DNA of 64,000 nt from positions 56,849 through 120,848 of the forward strand of contig NZ_JADCNH010000009.1 of NCBI RefSeq assembly GCF_018904615.1. The letters run 5' to 3'. Below the pieces are notes generated by a model. It saw only the letters and a list, made by a program, of their open reading frames with translations. It ran no database searches and was not told where the DNA came from. This DNA is from Verticiella alkaliphila. GTDB taxonomy: Bacteria; Pseudomonadota; Gammaproteobacteria; Burkholderiales; Burkholderiaceae_B. Each line of letters opens with the position of its first letter. Position 1 is the stretch's first letter. The position numbers and the translations under genes are program-made. This document shows positions 18,306 through 26,710 of this stretch, one piece after another.

Positions 18306-19237
18306 GCGGCAGCTTCCTTCTTGCGTTGCGCCCAGCCAGTCAGGCGCATTTCCGCGAACGAGCATATCGCATACAGCACCACGCCCATCACCGCGAGGAT
18401 GATGAGGCCAGCGAACACCAGGGTGACGTCGAAATTGCCGCTCGCGATCATCATGACGTTGCCGATGCCCAGGTTGGCCGCCACGGACTCGGACAGCACG
18501 GTACCCACGAAGGCGAGCGTGATGGCGACCTTCAACGAAGCGAAGAGATACGGCAGCGCGCGCGGCAGGCTCACGTTCCAGAGGATGTCCCGCTTCTTGG
18601 CGCCCAGCACGCGCAGCACGTCCTCCAGCTCCGGCTCGGTGTTGGCCAGACCCGTGGCGACGTTCACGACGACCGGGAAGATGCTGATGACCATCGAGGT
18701 GAGGATGGCCGGCACCGTGCCGGCGCCGAACCACACGACGAAGATCGGCACCACCGCCACCTTCGGTATGCTGGAGAAACCCACGAGCAACGGGTACGCC
18801 ACGTCATAGGCGAGCCGGGACGAGCCGACGATGACGCCCAGGAGGATGCCCACCAGCACGCCCAGCGCAAAGCCGGCTGTCGTGGTGTAGAGCGTCTGCA
18901 CGGCATGCGGCCAAAGCAGCGGTCCGCGCTCGATGAGCGTGGCGGCGATCTGCGAGGGCCGCGGCAGGATGAGATCCGACACGCCGGTGGCCAGGCAGGC
19001 GAGCTCCCAGATGGCGAAGAAGGCGACGAGCACGCCGACGGACAGCAGGCGCTGCCGCGACTTGGGCGAGAGCTTGCGCGCCGGCGGCTCGGGGGGCGCC
19101 GGCGGCAGCGGTGCTGCCCGACGCACAGGTTCGGCAACGGGCGCGGCCTCGGGCGGCGCGGCGCTTGGCACGGCTTGCAGCGCAGGCCCGGACCGGGTCG
19201 GTTCGTCGGCAGGCAGGCGGGAGACAGAAGCAGTCAT
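18302..19237 (-). CDS. ABC transporter permease (SsuC/TauC-like)
   Basis: Inner-membrane permease of 311 residues. An unusual Ala/Pro-rich cytoplasmic N-terminus of about 70 residues precedes the first membrane segment (LLSVGVLVAFFAIWELACL). Five or so further helices follow, with the EAA-type loop at ...LEDVLRVLGAKKRDILWNVSLPRALPYLF, typical of the nitrate/sulfonate/taurine (NMT1-linked) importers. The ATG at 19237 is preceded by GGAGA; the open frame extends further upstream without an obvious better start. It works with the ATPase at 19400-20227 and the binding protein at 23660-24700. Confidence 0.88.
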   Translation of the reverse strand: MTASVSRLPADEPTRSGPALQAVPSAAPPEAAPVAEPVRRAAPLPPAPPEPPARKLSPKSRQRLLSVGVLVAFFAIWELACLATGVSDLILPRPSQIAATLIERGPLLWPHAVQTLYTTTAGFALGVLVGILLGVIVGSSRLAYDVAYPLLVGFSSIPKVAVVPIFVVWFGAGTVPAILTSMVISIFPVVVNVATGLANTEPELEDVLRVLGAKKRDILWNVSLPRALPYLFASLKVAITLAFVGTVLSESVAANLGIGNVMMIASGNFDVTLVFAGLIILAVMGVVLYAICSFAEMRLTGWAQRKKEAAA

Positions 19238-19330
19238 GCAGAGATCTCCGGCATGGCGGGCCATGAGGGCCCGCCTGCGAAAAAAGAAGTGCTGCGTCGA
19301 CGCCAGCGGGCATCGCGCAGACAGACAGCC

Positions 19331-19348
19331 CGACAGCACGCGCTGTCG
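19331..19348. repeat. Hairpin in the 162-base gap between ABC ATPase and permease genes
   Basis: Arms CGACAGC and GCTGTCG with a four-base loop. It sits in the only sizeable gap of an otherwise tightly packed operon, where it may tune relative expression of the downstream genes or protect the upstream mRNA. Confidence 0.35.
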
Positions 19349-19399
19349 AGCGGGCACGGGCAGCGCAGACGCCGTCGTGGCGCACCAACGTCCCGGCGC

Positions 19400-20227
19400 T
19401 CATGCAGCGTTGCTGACCGTCAACGCCGCGCCGCCGTCGACGCGCGCCTCGGCGATGCGCCGACGCATGGCCTGCACGAGCGCGGCGAACTCGGGGTCGT
19501 AGCTCATCTCCACGGTGCGTGGGCGCGCGAAGGGCACTTCGCGGTCCTCCAGGATGCGGCCCGGGCGCGCGGTCATGACGCAGATGCGGTTGGCGAGGTA
19601 GGCCGCCTCGCGCAGGTCATGGGTCACGAGCAGCACGGTGGGCCGGGTCTCGATCCAGAGCGTCTGCAGGATCTCCCAGAGCTCTTCGCGCGTGAACGAA
19701 TCCAGTGCGCCGAACGGTTCGTCGAGCAACAGCAGCCGCGGCTCGTGGATCAGGGCCCGGCACAGCGAGGCGCGCTGCAGCATGCCGCCGGAGAGCTCCC
19801 AGGGCCGCTTGTCGCCAAAGCCTGCCAGCCCGACCTTGGCGAGCATGGCGTCGGCACGATCCGCAAACTCGCCCTTCTTCTTGCGGCGGTACTCGCTGCG
19901 GAACGGCTCGACGATCTTCAACGGCATCATCACGTTCTCGCGGATCGTGAGCCAGGGCATCATCGTCGGATTCTGGAAAGCCAGGCCGATGCCGACCTTG
20001 TTCGCGCGTACCTCGCGCCCTGCGAGAAAGACGCCACCGGAGCTCGCCTGCAGGAGCCCAGAGACGAGTTTCAGGATCGTGGACTTGCCGCAGCCCGAGG
20101 GCCCCACGAGCGCGATGAAGTCGCCCTCGTCGATGCGCAGGTTGGTCTGATCGAGCGCCAACGTGCCGGACTGGTTTGCGCCGTAGCGCACGATGACGTC
20201 GGACAGTTCGATGAAAGGCTGGCTCAT
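19400..20227 (-). CDS. ABC transporter ATP-binding protein (SsuB/TauB-like)
   Basis: A 275-residue nucleotide-binding subunit with Walker A GPSGCGKST, signature LSGGMLQRASL, Walker B LLLLDEPFGALD and the switch histidine in LLVTHDLREAAYLA. The sequence type belongs with nitrate/sulfonate/taurine-class importers, matching the neighbouring permease and NMT1-type binding protein. Its ATG overlaps the stop of the cyanuric acid amidohydrolase gene (ATGA at 20224-20227), so uptake and ring opening are co-translated. The substrate is inferred to be a small nitrogen heterocycle. Confidence 0.9.
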   Translation of the reverse strand: MSQPFIELSDVIVRYGANQSGTLALDQTNLRIDEGDFIALVGPSGCGKSTILKLVSGLLQASSGGVFLAGREVRANKVGIGLAFQNPTMMPWLTIRENVMMPLKIVEPFRSEYRRKKKGEFADRADAMLAKVGLAGFGDKRPWELSGGMLQRASLCRALIHEPRLLLLDEPFGALDSFTREELWEILQTLWIETRPTVLLVTHDLREAAYLANRICVMTARPGRILEDREVPFARPRTVEMSYDPEFAALVQAMRRRIAEARVDGGAALTVSNAA

Positions 20228-21384
20228 GACGACACCTCACGCGAAGAAGACGATGCCACCCGGAGAATGGCGGCCACGGGGCCGCCGCCAGGAGGGCCCT
20301 GGTGCTCGGCGCCGCCCGATACGTACAGCGCTGTTCGCCCGGTTACGCTGGCCAACACGGCCCCCACGGCGGCGCGAGCGTGTCGCGTGGCGTTGATGTC
20401 CGAGTCGTTGAGCATGGTGTGGCGCGCCTCGCGTACGGTGCCGCGCGGATCGGCCTCTGCCTTGGCAAGCAGATTGACCAGGCGCTCGGCCAGCACAGGG
20501 GCATCGCGATCCGGATCCAGGCCGAAGCGCTCGCGCAGCAGCGTGCGCACCGAAGCCGCGTCCACCGCGTCCTGCATCACCGTGTGGCCAATGAGGTAAG
20601 GCGAACTCGCGCCTTCGGCTTCGCCCAGCACGATGATCACGTTGTTGAGCAACTCGATGCCGCTCGAGGCGGAGGCGCGCGCCGACCAGGCGGTGCCGTC
20701 CGTCAACACGCGCGCATCGAGATCGCCTTCGTCGGTGAGCTCGCCCAGCGCCAGCGCAATGCCCAGGGCCGATGCGCCGCGCGAGTAGCCCATGGATTCG
20801 TAAGTATCCCGGGTGACCGGGACTTGGTCTCGGGCCAGGGCCTCGTTCACCCGCGCCGTGGTGAGCAGCGGGCACTTCACCTGCACGAAGTGCACGTCGG
20901 TGGCATCGCGGATACCGGCGTCATCCATCGCCGCGCGCACCGCATCCGCAGTCGCCGCGATCTGCGCACGCCGGCCGATGGCTTCCGGGGCGAAGTCCGG
21001 CGTCTGCGCCACGCCCAGCACCAGGCGCTTGCCCAGCCCTGTCGCCAGCGCGGCGGCACGCCGCGTGAAGACGGTGAAGTGCGGCGAGAGTACGCCTTCC
21101 GTGCCGCCCGACATCACCAGGGCCACGCGCGCTTCGGCCTCGGCCGGCGTGCAGCCCAGGTGAGGCGCGAGAAAGTTCGCCCACACCGTGCTCGCATATT
21201 CGCGGGTGTAGTCGTTCACGCAGCCGTTGCCCTCGGTCTTGCCCATCACGGCCACGATGTCGGCGGGCTTCACGCGGCCCTCGTCGATCAGGGCCTGGAC
21301 GCCGGAGAGATCACCCGGGCCCTGGCAGGCCACGGTGAACACATCGACGCACTGCGCTGCGCCGATGGGAGCGAGCGTGCTCAT
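20224..21384 (-). CDS. atzD: Cyanuric acid amidohydrolase (AtzD/TrzD family)
   Basis: Opens the cyanuric acid ring to carboxybiuret, which decarboxylates to biuret. The 386-residue protein has the threefold pseudo-repeat of the toblerone fold with three Lys-Ser pairs: Lys49 (VMGKTEGNGC) with Ser92 (VMSGGTEGV), Lys170 (VQVKCPLLT) with Ser240 (SASSGIEL), and Lys308 (LLAKAEADP) with Ser356 (YVSGGAEHQG). The phrases GKTEGNGCVNDYTREYA and DTYESMGYSRGASALGIALA are as I know them from AtzD, whereas barbiturases carry a Gly variant of the first. Barbiturase remains the alternative because the next gene is dihydropyrimidinase-like. Both gene junctions are ATGA overlaps. Confidence 0.85.
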   Translation of the reverse strand: MSTLAPIGAAQCVDVFTVACQGPGDLSGVQALIDEGRVKPADIVAVMGKTEGNGCVNDYTREYASTVWANFLAPHLGCTPAEAEARVALVMSGGTEGVLSPHFTVFTRRAAALATGLGKRLVLGVAQTPDFAPEAIGRRAQIAATADAVRAAMDDAGIRDATDVHFVQVKCPLLTTARVNEALARDQVPVTRDTYESMGYSRGASALGIALALGELTDEGDLDARVLTDGTAWSARASASSGIELLNNVIIVLGEAEGASSPYLIGHTVMQDAVDAASVRTLLRERFGLDPDRDAPVLAERLVNLLAKAEADPRGTVREARHTMLNDSDINATRHARAAVGAVLASVTGRTALYVSGGAEHQGPPGGGPVAAILRVASSSSREVSS

Positions 21385-22835
21385 GATGGGCTCCGGGTGA
21401 TGTCGGCCTCGCGCGCGGCGGCGCCCGGTTCGGTGACGGCCGTGATGAAAGTCTCCGGATGGCGCACCTGGGCTTCTGGCATGGCCTGGATGCCCTTGAT
21501 CGTCTTGCCCCAGCCGGCGGCATCCTCGACCAGCTCGCCATCGCGCATCACGAAGCGGCCGCGCACCAGCGTGTGCAGCGGATAGCCTTGCACGGCACGG
21601 TTGTGCCAGGGCGAGATCTTGCTGATCGAACGCAGGCGGTTCTCCGACAGCGTGCCCGTGCGGTCCATGTCGACGATCACGATGTCGGCATGCGCGCCGG
21701 GCGTGATGACGCCCTTCACTCCGGCCAGACCCCAGGCCTTGGCCGGCGCTTCCGCGCTCCAGCGCACGTAGTCCATGAGGCTGGCGCGGCCGCGATTGAC
21801 TTCGGTGAGCATCAAGGCCATCTGGGTCTCGACGCCGGGAAAGCCGCAATCGCATTCCCAGATGCTCTCGCGGGTCTTCTCCTCGGGTGCATGGGGGGCG
21901 TGGTCCGTCGCGATCATGTCGATCACGCCTTCGCGCAGCGCATCCCAGAGCGGCTGGTTGTGGCGCGCCTCGCGCACGGGCGGGTTCACGCGCAGGATGC
22001 CGCCCAGGCGCAGCATGTCGTTGGTGTTGAGCAGCAGGTACTGCGGGCAGGTCTCGGCCGTGATGTCCACGCCGCGTGCCTTGGCGTCGCGCAGCACGTA
22101 GAGCGAATCGGCAGCACTGTGGTGGGCGATGTGCACGCGCGCGCCCGTCCATTCGGCCAGTGTGGCCACGCGGCCGATCGCCTCGATCTCGGCCACGGCC
22201 GGCCGCGCAGCCAGGTGCGCCAGCGGATCGATGCGCCCGGCATCGCGCAGGCGCTTCTGGCGGCGCGCCATGATGGACGAGTTCTCGGCATGCACCACCG
22301 TGCGCACGCCCAAGGGGGCAAGCTTCTCGAAGCCTTCGAGCAGCGCGCCATCCGTAGGCGCCGGCAGGTTGCCGAAGGTGTTGCCCACGAAGGCCTTGAA
22401 GCTCGTGGCGCCTGCGTCCAGCAGGTCTTCCAGGTGATCTACCGACTCGTCGCCGAACAAGGCGTGGATGCCGAAGTCCACATAGGACGACTCGGCCGCG
22501 CGCAGCTTCATCTGCAGCGCTTCGATCGTGCCCGTGGGCGGGCTGGTGTTGGGCATGTCGAACACCGTGGTCACCCCACCGCAGGCCGCCGCGGCCGAGC
22601 CGCTCTTCCACGTCTCCTTGTGCGGATAGCCGGGATCGCGAAAGTGCACGTGGCTGTCGATGGCGCCCGGCAGCACGTAGAGACCGGTGGCGTCCACCGT
22701 CTCGCGCGCGGGCGGCATGGTGTCGTCCTGGCCCACGGCCACGACGATGCCGCCGTCGATGGCCACCGAGGCCGAAATGATGCGTTGGGACGAGACGACC
22801 TTGCCGCCTCGGATGACCATGTCTACGGTTTTCAT
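21381..22835 (-). CDS. Cyclic amidohydrolase (allantoinase/dihydropyrimidinase/dihydroorotase-like)
   Basis: A 484-residue binuclear metal amidohydrolase acting on a cyclic amide, imide or ureide. Visible ligands: HVH at 62-64 followed by FRDP, carbamylated Lys146 in TSFKAFVGN, His181 in VVHAEN, His237 in HIAHH and Asp310 in ATDHAPH. The HxHFRDPG start and VFDMPNTSPP resemble allantoinase and dihydroorotase more than D-hydantoinase. A housekeeping pyrC role is unlikely because it is embedded between a cyanuric acid amidohydrolase (ATGA overlap) and an SDR in a catabolic operon. The substrate is unknown: a hydantoin, dihydropyrimidine or other ring is possible. Confidence 0.87.
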   Translation of the reverse strand: MKTVDMVIRGGKVVSSQRIISASVAIDGGIVVAVGQDDTMPPARETVDATGLYVLPGAIDSHVHFRDPGYPHKETWKSGSAAAACGGVTTVFDMPNTSPPTGTIEALQMKLRAAESSYVDFGIHALFGDESVDHLEDLLDAGATSFKAFVGNTFGNLPAPTDGALLEGFEKLAPLGVRTVVHAENSSIMARRQKRLRDAGRIDPLAHLAARPAVAEIEAIGRVATLAEWTGARVHIAHHSAADSLYVLRDAKARGVDITAETCPQYLLLNTNDMLRLGGILRVNPPVREARHNQPLWDALREGVIDMIATDHAPHAPEEKTRESIWECDCGFPGVETQMALMLTEVNRGRASLMDYVRWSAEAPAKAWGLAGVKGVITPGAHADIVIVDMDRTGTLSENRLRSISKISPWHNRAVQGYPLHTLVRGRFVMRDGELVEDAAGWGKTIKGIQAMPEAQVRHPETFITAVTEPGAAAREADITRSPS

Positions 22836-22855
22836 TGGCTTGTCTCCGGATGGCG

Positions 22856-23646
22856 TCAAAGGGCGGCCCAGCCGCCATCCACGGGCAGATCGACGCCCGT
22901 GATCTGGCGCGAGACGTCGCTCGCGAGGAAGAGGCAGGCGTTGGCCACGTCCACGTCCGTGGACACGCGCCGCAGCGCATAGTCGGCCGCGTGACGCGTC
23001 ATGGCTTCGTCCAGCGAGATGCCCTGCGTGCGGGCCATGTTGGCGCACACCTTCTCGCGAAAGCGCGGGCCATCGACCATGCCGGGGGCCACGCAATTGA
23101 CGTTGATGTTGTGCGGGCCGGCTTCGAGCGCGAAGCTCTTGGTGATGCCGCGCAGGCCCCACTTGGAGGCCGAGTACGCCATGCGGCCGGCGCGACCGCG
23201 CATGCCGAAGGTGCCGCCCACGTTGACGACCTTGCCGCCGCCCTGGGCGATCATGCCGGGCAACACGGCGCGCATGGTGTTGAAGCAGCCCGTCATGTTG
23301 AGCTGCACGATCTCGTTGAACTCGTCCGTGGTGGTCTCCCAGCCCGTCTTGCCGATGGGGCCGGAGCCCCCGGCCACGTTGACGAGGACGTCCACCCGGC
23401 CGAAGGTGGCAATGGCCTCGCGGGCCAGCGCCTCGGCCTGCGCCGAGTCGGTCATGTCGCAGGCCACGACGAGCGTGCCCACGCCCAGCTCCCGGGCTTC
23501 GGCGGCCACCGGTTCGATGGCCGCCACATCGCGCCCGGCGAGCACCAGGCGGGCGCCTCGCGGGCGAAGGCCAGCGTCACGGCGCGGCCCATGCCCTTGG
23601 CAGGACCGGTGATGACGACGACCTTGTCTTGCAGTTGCAGATCCAT
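22856..23646 (-). CDS. Short-chain dehydrogenase/reductase (SDR), frameshifted
   Basis: NAD(P)-dependent oxidoreductase. The N-terminus has VVVITGPAKGMGRAVTLAFARE (a TGxxxGxG-type Rossmann start). The frame then breaks at about 23556, where restoring one base in the CGCGAGGCGCCC context continues into LVLAGRDVAAIEPVAAEA. The rest has LVNVAGG, the catalytic Tyr/Lys in YSASKWGLRG, and the end GVDLPVDGGWA. Repaired length is 263 residues, normal for the family. The ATG at 23646 is preceded by GGGAGGT; a GTG six bases upstream is possible. It lies 20 bases before the cyclic amidohydrolase gene. Substrate unknown; it may oxidise or reduce the compound before or after ring opening. Confidence 0.83.
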
Positions 23647-23659
23647 GCTCACCTCCCGA

Positions 23660-24700
23660 TCACAGCTTGCTCGCGCGATCGGCGCGGGCGGGCAGGAAGC
23701 TGCTGTCGAACACGTCCTTCACCGCCGGCGTGCGCGGCAGATTGCCGGCCTGCACGTCCACGGCGATGGTGCGGGCCAGGCGCTCGGGATCCACGTCACC
23801 AAAGCCGATCGTGGCGATCTCCGGGTGGTTCATCTCCACCTTGAGCGTGGCAAGCAGGCGCTCCTTTTCCACCGTGCGGTTGAGCAGCGGTTCACGCTTC
23901 ATGACGAAGTCCATGGCCGCCTCGGGATCGGCCACGGTCTCGTTGAGTGCCTTGTTCACCGCCCGCAGGAAGCCACGCACAGCCTCCGGGTTCTTCTGCA
24001 CGAAGTCGCGCGAGAACACGATGGCGTTGGAGTACAGATCCAGGCCATGATCACCGTAGTTGATGAAGCGCAGATCCTTGGCCGGATCCAGGCCCACCAG
24101 GCGAGCGGAGAACCAGATGGTGTTGATGTAGCCGAAGACGCCATCGACCTGGTTGCGCAGCAGCATCTGCTCGCGCAGGTTGGGCGCCATGTTCGAGGTC
24201 TTGACCTGGGCAGGGTCCACGCCGGCTGCCTTGGCGAAGGCCGGGAAGAGCTTGAGCGCGCCATCGTTGGCCGGGCCGCCCACGGTCTTGCCGGCGAGAT
24301 CGCCCGGCGTCTTGATGGGGCTGTCGCTCTTCACGGCGATGGTGAAGGGCGGCGTGTTGTACATCATGTAGACGCCCACGGGCGCGCTCTCCGGGCGGCG
24401 CGCGGCCAGTTCGACGAGCGCGTTGATGTCGCCGAAGCCGGCGTCATAGGAGCCGCTCGCCACCTTGATGACCGATGCCGCAGAGCCTTCGCCCTGGTCG
24501 ATCGTGACGTTCAGGCCCTCGTCCTTGAAGTAGCCCTTGTCCTGGGCAATGAAGAACCAGGCCTGCGGGCCCTGGAACTTCCAGTTCAGGACAAACTTGA
24601 TGTCGGTGGCGGCCACGGCGCTGGACATGGCGCCCAGGGAGCAACCCACGGCCACGCCAAGCGCGGCGCCACGGGCGAGAAGGCGGGAAAGGAAGGTCAT
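23660..24700 (-). CDS. ABC transporter substrate-binding protein (NMT1/THI5-like), copy 1
   Basis: Periplasmic receptor of 346 residues with an N-terminal signal peptide ending ...SSAVAA. The body FVLNWKFQGPQAWFFIAQDKG, DQGEGSAASVIK and YDAGFGDINAL is typical of the NMT1/SsuA-like class that binds pyrimidine precursors, sulfonates, nitrate and related solutes. It begins with an ATGA overlap (24697-24700) with the isochorismatase-fold hydrolase and has AAGGAG before the ATG. It is closely similar to the receptor at 28902-29938, so the two are paralogs. Together with the permease and ATPase it forms the importer of the operon. Confidence 0.88.
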   Translation of the reverse strand: MTFLSRLLARGAALGVAVGCSLGAMSSAVAATDIKFVLNWKFQGPQAWFFIAQDKGYFKDEGLNVTIDQGEGSAASVIKVASGSYDAGFGDINALVELAARRPESAPVGVYMMYNTPPFTIAVKSDSPIKTPGDLAGKTVGGPANDGALKLFPAFAKAAGVDPAQVKTSNMAPNLREQMLLRNQVDGVFGYINTIWFSARLVGLDPAKDLRFINYGDHGLDLYSNAIVFSRDFVQKNPEAVRGFLRAVNKALNETVADPEAAMDFVMKREPLLNRTVEKERLLATLKVEMNHPEIATIGFGDVDPERLARTIAVDVQAGNLPRTPAVKDVFDSSFLPARADRASKL

Positions 24701-25542
24701 GCGGACTCCTTGAGGAACGAGGGATGGGCCGGCGCGGGAGCGGCGGCCAGGGCGGGCAGCAGCGCAGTGCTGCCGATGACGAACCCGTGCAGCTGCTGCA
24801 CGAGGAAATGGATGGCGCGGGTGACGTACTCGGGCGACGGTGTGCCACACGCATCGGCGAGCAACAGGCAGTCGTAGCCCAGGAAGCCGGCGTCCTGCAG
24901 CGTGGAGAACACGCAGCGGTCGGTATTGATGCCCGCGAAGACGAGCGTGGTGATCCCGCGCTGGCGCAGCACGCTGTCGAGCTCGCTGTCGGGAAAGCCA
25001 CTCAGGCGATGCTTGTGCACGACGAGATCGCCGGCGTCCATGGGAAGCTCGTCGATCACCGCTGCGCCCCAATCACCCTCAACGAGCGCGCGGCTGTCGC
25101 GTGCCGGCAGTGGCTCGCCATAACCGATGTCCTCGGCCGAGCGCTTGCCCTTGAAGCGGATCGTCGGGCTCAGGTTGGCGAGATCCGGACGGATACCCCA
25201 GTTGACCCAGACGACGGGTGCGCCGCTGGCACGCCAGGCGGGCAGGACGTCCTGCAGCACCGGGATCGGCGCGCGCATCGGGCTCACGTCGATGCCCTTG
25301 GCGCCAAACCAGCCATCGCAATGGCAGAAGTCGTTCTGCATGTCGATGACGACGAGCGCAGTGCGCGCAAGGTCCAAGCTCAGGTCATCGGGATCGGCAT
25401 GCACCAGGATCGGGCGCGGTGGCGGTGCATGGCGCACCAGGCTGATGCCTTGCGACGTGCGCTGCCACGACGGCAACGCGCCCGCGGCGCCAGGCGCAGC
25501 GGCGGCAACGGTGGGATCGGCGGGGATGTGGGCGGCATTCAT
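24697..25542 (-). CDS. Isochorismatase-fold cysteine hydrolase, candidate biuret/ureido hydrolase
   Basis: A cytoplasmic amidohydrolase of the cysteine hydrolase family. The triad is visible as Asp67 (VVIDMQNDF), Lys177 (VVHKHRLSGF) and Cys210 (AGINTDRCV), with spacing usual for N-carbamoylsarcosine amidase, RutB and biuret hydrolases. The cis-peptide region is at GINTDRC. An N-terminal extension of about 60 residues precedes the core. It is the first gene of the operon with AtzD, so biuret hydrolase (biuret to allophanate plus ammonia) is the most economical guess; ureidoacrylate- or triuret-type activity is the alternative. The ATG at 25542 is used; a GTG at 25548 is also possible. Confidence 0.82.
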   Translation of the reverse strand: MNAAHIPADPTVAAAAPGAAGALPSWQRTSQGISLVRHAPPPRPILVHADPDDLSLDLARTALVVIDMQNDFCHCDGWFGAKGIDVSPMRAPIPVLQDVLPAWRASGAPVVWVNWGIRPDLANLSPTIRFKGKRSAEDIGYGEPLPARDSRALVEGDWGAAVIDELPMDAGDLVVHKHRLSGFPDSELDSVLRQRGITTLVFAGINTDRCVFSTLQDAGFLGYDCLLLADACGTPSPEYVTRAIHFLVQQLHGFVIGSTALLPALAAAPAPAHPSFLKESA

Positions 25543-25608
25543 ACCCACAATTCATGCAGGACGCATGCCAGTTGGTGTCTGCGAAGCCTGCCTTTTCACG
25601 GGGCTTGC

Positions 25609-25625
25609 GTTGCCGTTCAGGCAAC
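25609..25625. promoter_or_regulatory. Candidate LysR-type operator in the divergent intergenic region
   Basis: GTTGCCGTTCAGGCAAC is a perfect 6-bp inverted repeat with a 5-base spacer and contains the T-N11-A pattern of LysR binding sites. It lies between the divergent LysR gene and the eight-gene operon, 67 bases before the hydrolase start. Confidence 0.5.
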
Positions 25626-25687
25626 GGCGGCAGTTGGCACCGATCGTGCATCTGCACAGCGGACATCCGCTACCCGGCCCCTCTCGC

Positions 25688-26596
25688 ATGAACCATCTGC
25701 GCTTTCTCCGCTACGTCGACGAAGTCGCCCGTGTGGGCTCCGTGCGGCAAGCCGCCGAACGCCTGCACGTCGCGCCCTCGGCCGTCATCCGCCGCATCCA
25801 GGATCTGGAAGAGGAGATCGGCACCACGCTCTTCGAGCGTCTGCCGCGCGGCATGCGGCTCACCGCCGCGGGTGAGCTCTTCGTGGCCTACATCCGCGGA
25901 CGCAACGCCGAGCTCGACCGAGTGCGCTCCGAGATCGAGGAGCTCGAAGGCATGCGCCGCGGCCGCGTGCGCATCGTCGGCAGCCAGGCGCTGGCCCCGG
26001 TGTTCCTGCCCGCATCTATCGCGAGCTTTCGCGAACGCCACCCGCTCGTGGCCTTTCAGACGGACATCGCCGATCGCGTGCACGCCATGCAGGCCCTGCG
26101 CGAGTTCGAGAGCGACCTCGCGCTGGTCTTCAATCCCGCGCCCGAATCCGACATCGACATCATGGGTGAATACGAGCAGCGTCTCGTGGCGCTGATGCAC
26201 CACACGCATCCCCTGGCGAGCCGCCCCACCCTGCGCCTGCGCGACTGCGCGCCCTACCCGCTCGCCCTGCCCAACCGCGACACCGGCGGGCGCCAGCTGC
26301 TCGAACGCTTCCTCTCGCGCAGCTCGGTGCGCTTTTCCCCCGCCATCGAGAGCAACTCCTTCGAGTTCCTGCGCAGCTACCTGCGCCGTGAGCAGGCCGT
26401 GTCGTTCCAGATATCGGTGGGCGCGGTCACGGACGGTGGCGAGTTGGTCGCGCGCCCCTTGGACGAGCGCGGCTTCCCGCGTGGCAGCCTCGTGCTCGCG
26501 CGCCTGCGCGGGCGCAAGCTGCCGGTGGTGGCGCATGCCTTTGCCGAACATCTGACGCGCTGGCTGGAGGACCCGCAGGCGCTGGCGACGACGTAG
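25688..26596 (+). CDS. LysR family transcriptional regulator, divergent from the cyanuric-acid-type operon
   Basis: A 302-residue regulator. The N-terminal helix-turn-helix (FLRYVDEVARVGSVRQAAERLHVAPSAVIRRIQDLEEEIG) is followed by the linker helix and a periplasmic-binding-protein-like effector domain. It is transcribed away from the hydrolase-led operon over a 145-base gap containing a LysR-type palindrome, the classical layout for local control. It is therefore the likely activator responding to the pathway substrate or to nitrogen status, comparable in position to AtzR of the atzDEF operon. Effector unknown. The N-terminus is unusual in having Ile-Arg-Arg in the recognition helix region. 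Confidence 0.88.
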   Translation: MNHLRFLRYVDEVARVGSVRQAAERLHVAPSAVIRRIQDLEEEIGTTLFERLPRGMRLTAAGELFVAYIRGRNAELDRVRSEIEELEGMRRGRVRIVGSQALAPVFLPASIASFRERHPLVAFQTDIADRVHAMQALREFESDLALVFNPAPESDIDIMGEYEQRLVALMHHTHPLASRPTLRLRDCAPYPLALPNRDTGGRQLLERFLSRSSVRFSPAIESNSFEFLRSYLRREQAVSFQISVGAVTDGGELVARPLDERGFPRGSLVLARLRGRKLPVVAHAFAEHLTRWLEDPQALATT

Positions 26597-26690
26597 CCGA
26601 TCCAATACGCCTACGTGCTCGCACCCATTCTCAGTCTCCATTCGAATAGGCAGCATGCGCCTGCACCCGCTAGACGGGGTTGCAGATAAA

Positions 26691-26703
26691 AACCTACTAG
26701 GTT
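26691..26703. promoter_or_regulatory. MqsA operator upstream of mqsR
   Basis: AACCTACTAGGTT is a perfect AACCT-N3-AGGTT palindrome, the established binding site of the MqsA antitoxin. It ends seven bases before the mqsR ATG, so bound MqsA would block both the promoter region and the ribosome binding site. Only one copy is visible. Confidence 0.8.
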
Positions 26704-26710
26704 AATTTGA

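Noticed and set aside
20224..21384. Barbiturase instead of cyanuric acid amidohydrolase
   Set aside because: The GKTEGNGCVNDYTREYA and MGYSRGASALGIALA wording fits AtzD better, although the pyrimidine-like neighbours keep barbiturase as an outside possibility.
18269..24877. Long plus-strand frames opposite the transporter, AtzD and SDR genes
   Set aside because: No recognisable domain and a composition typical of antisense frames in high-GC DNA.
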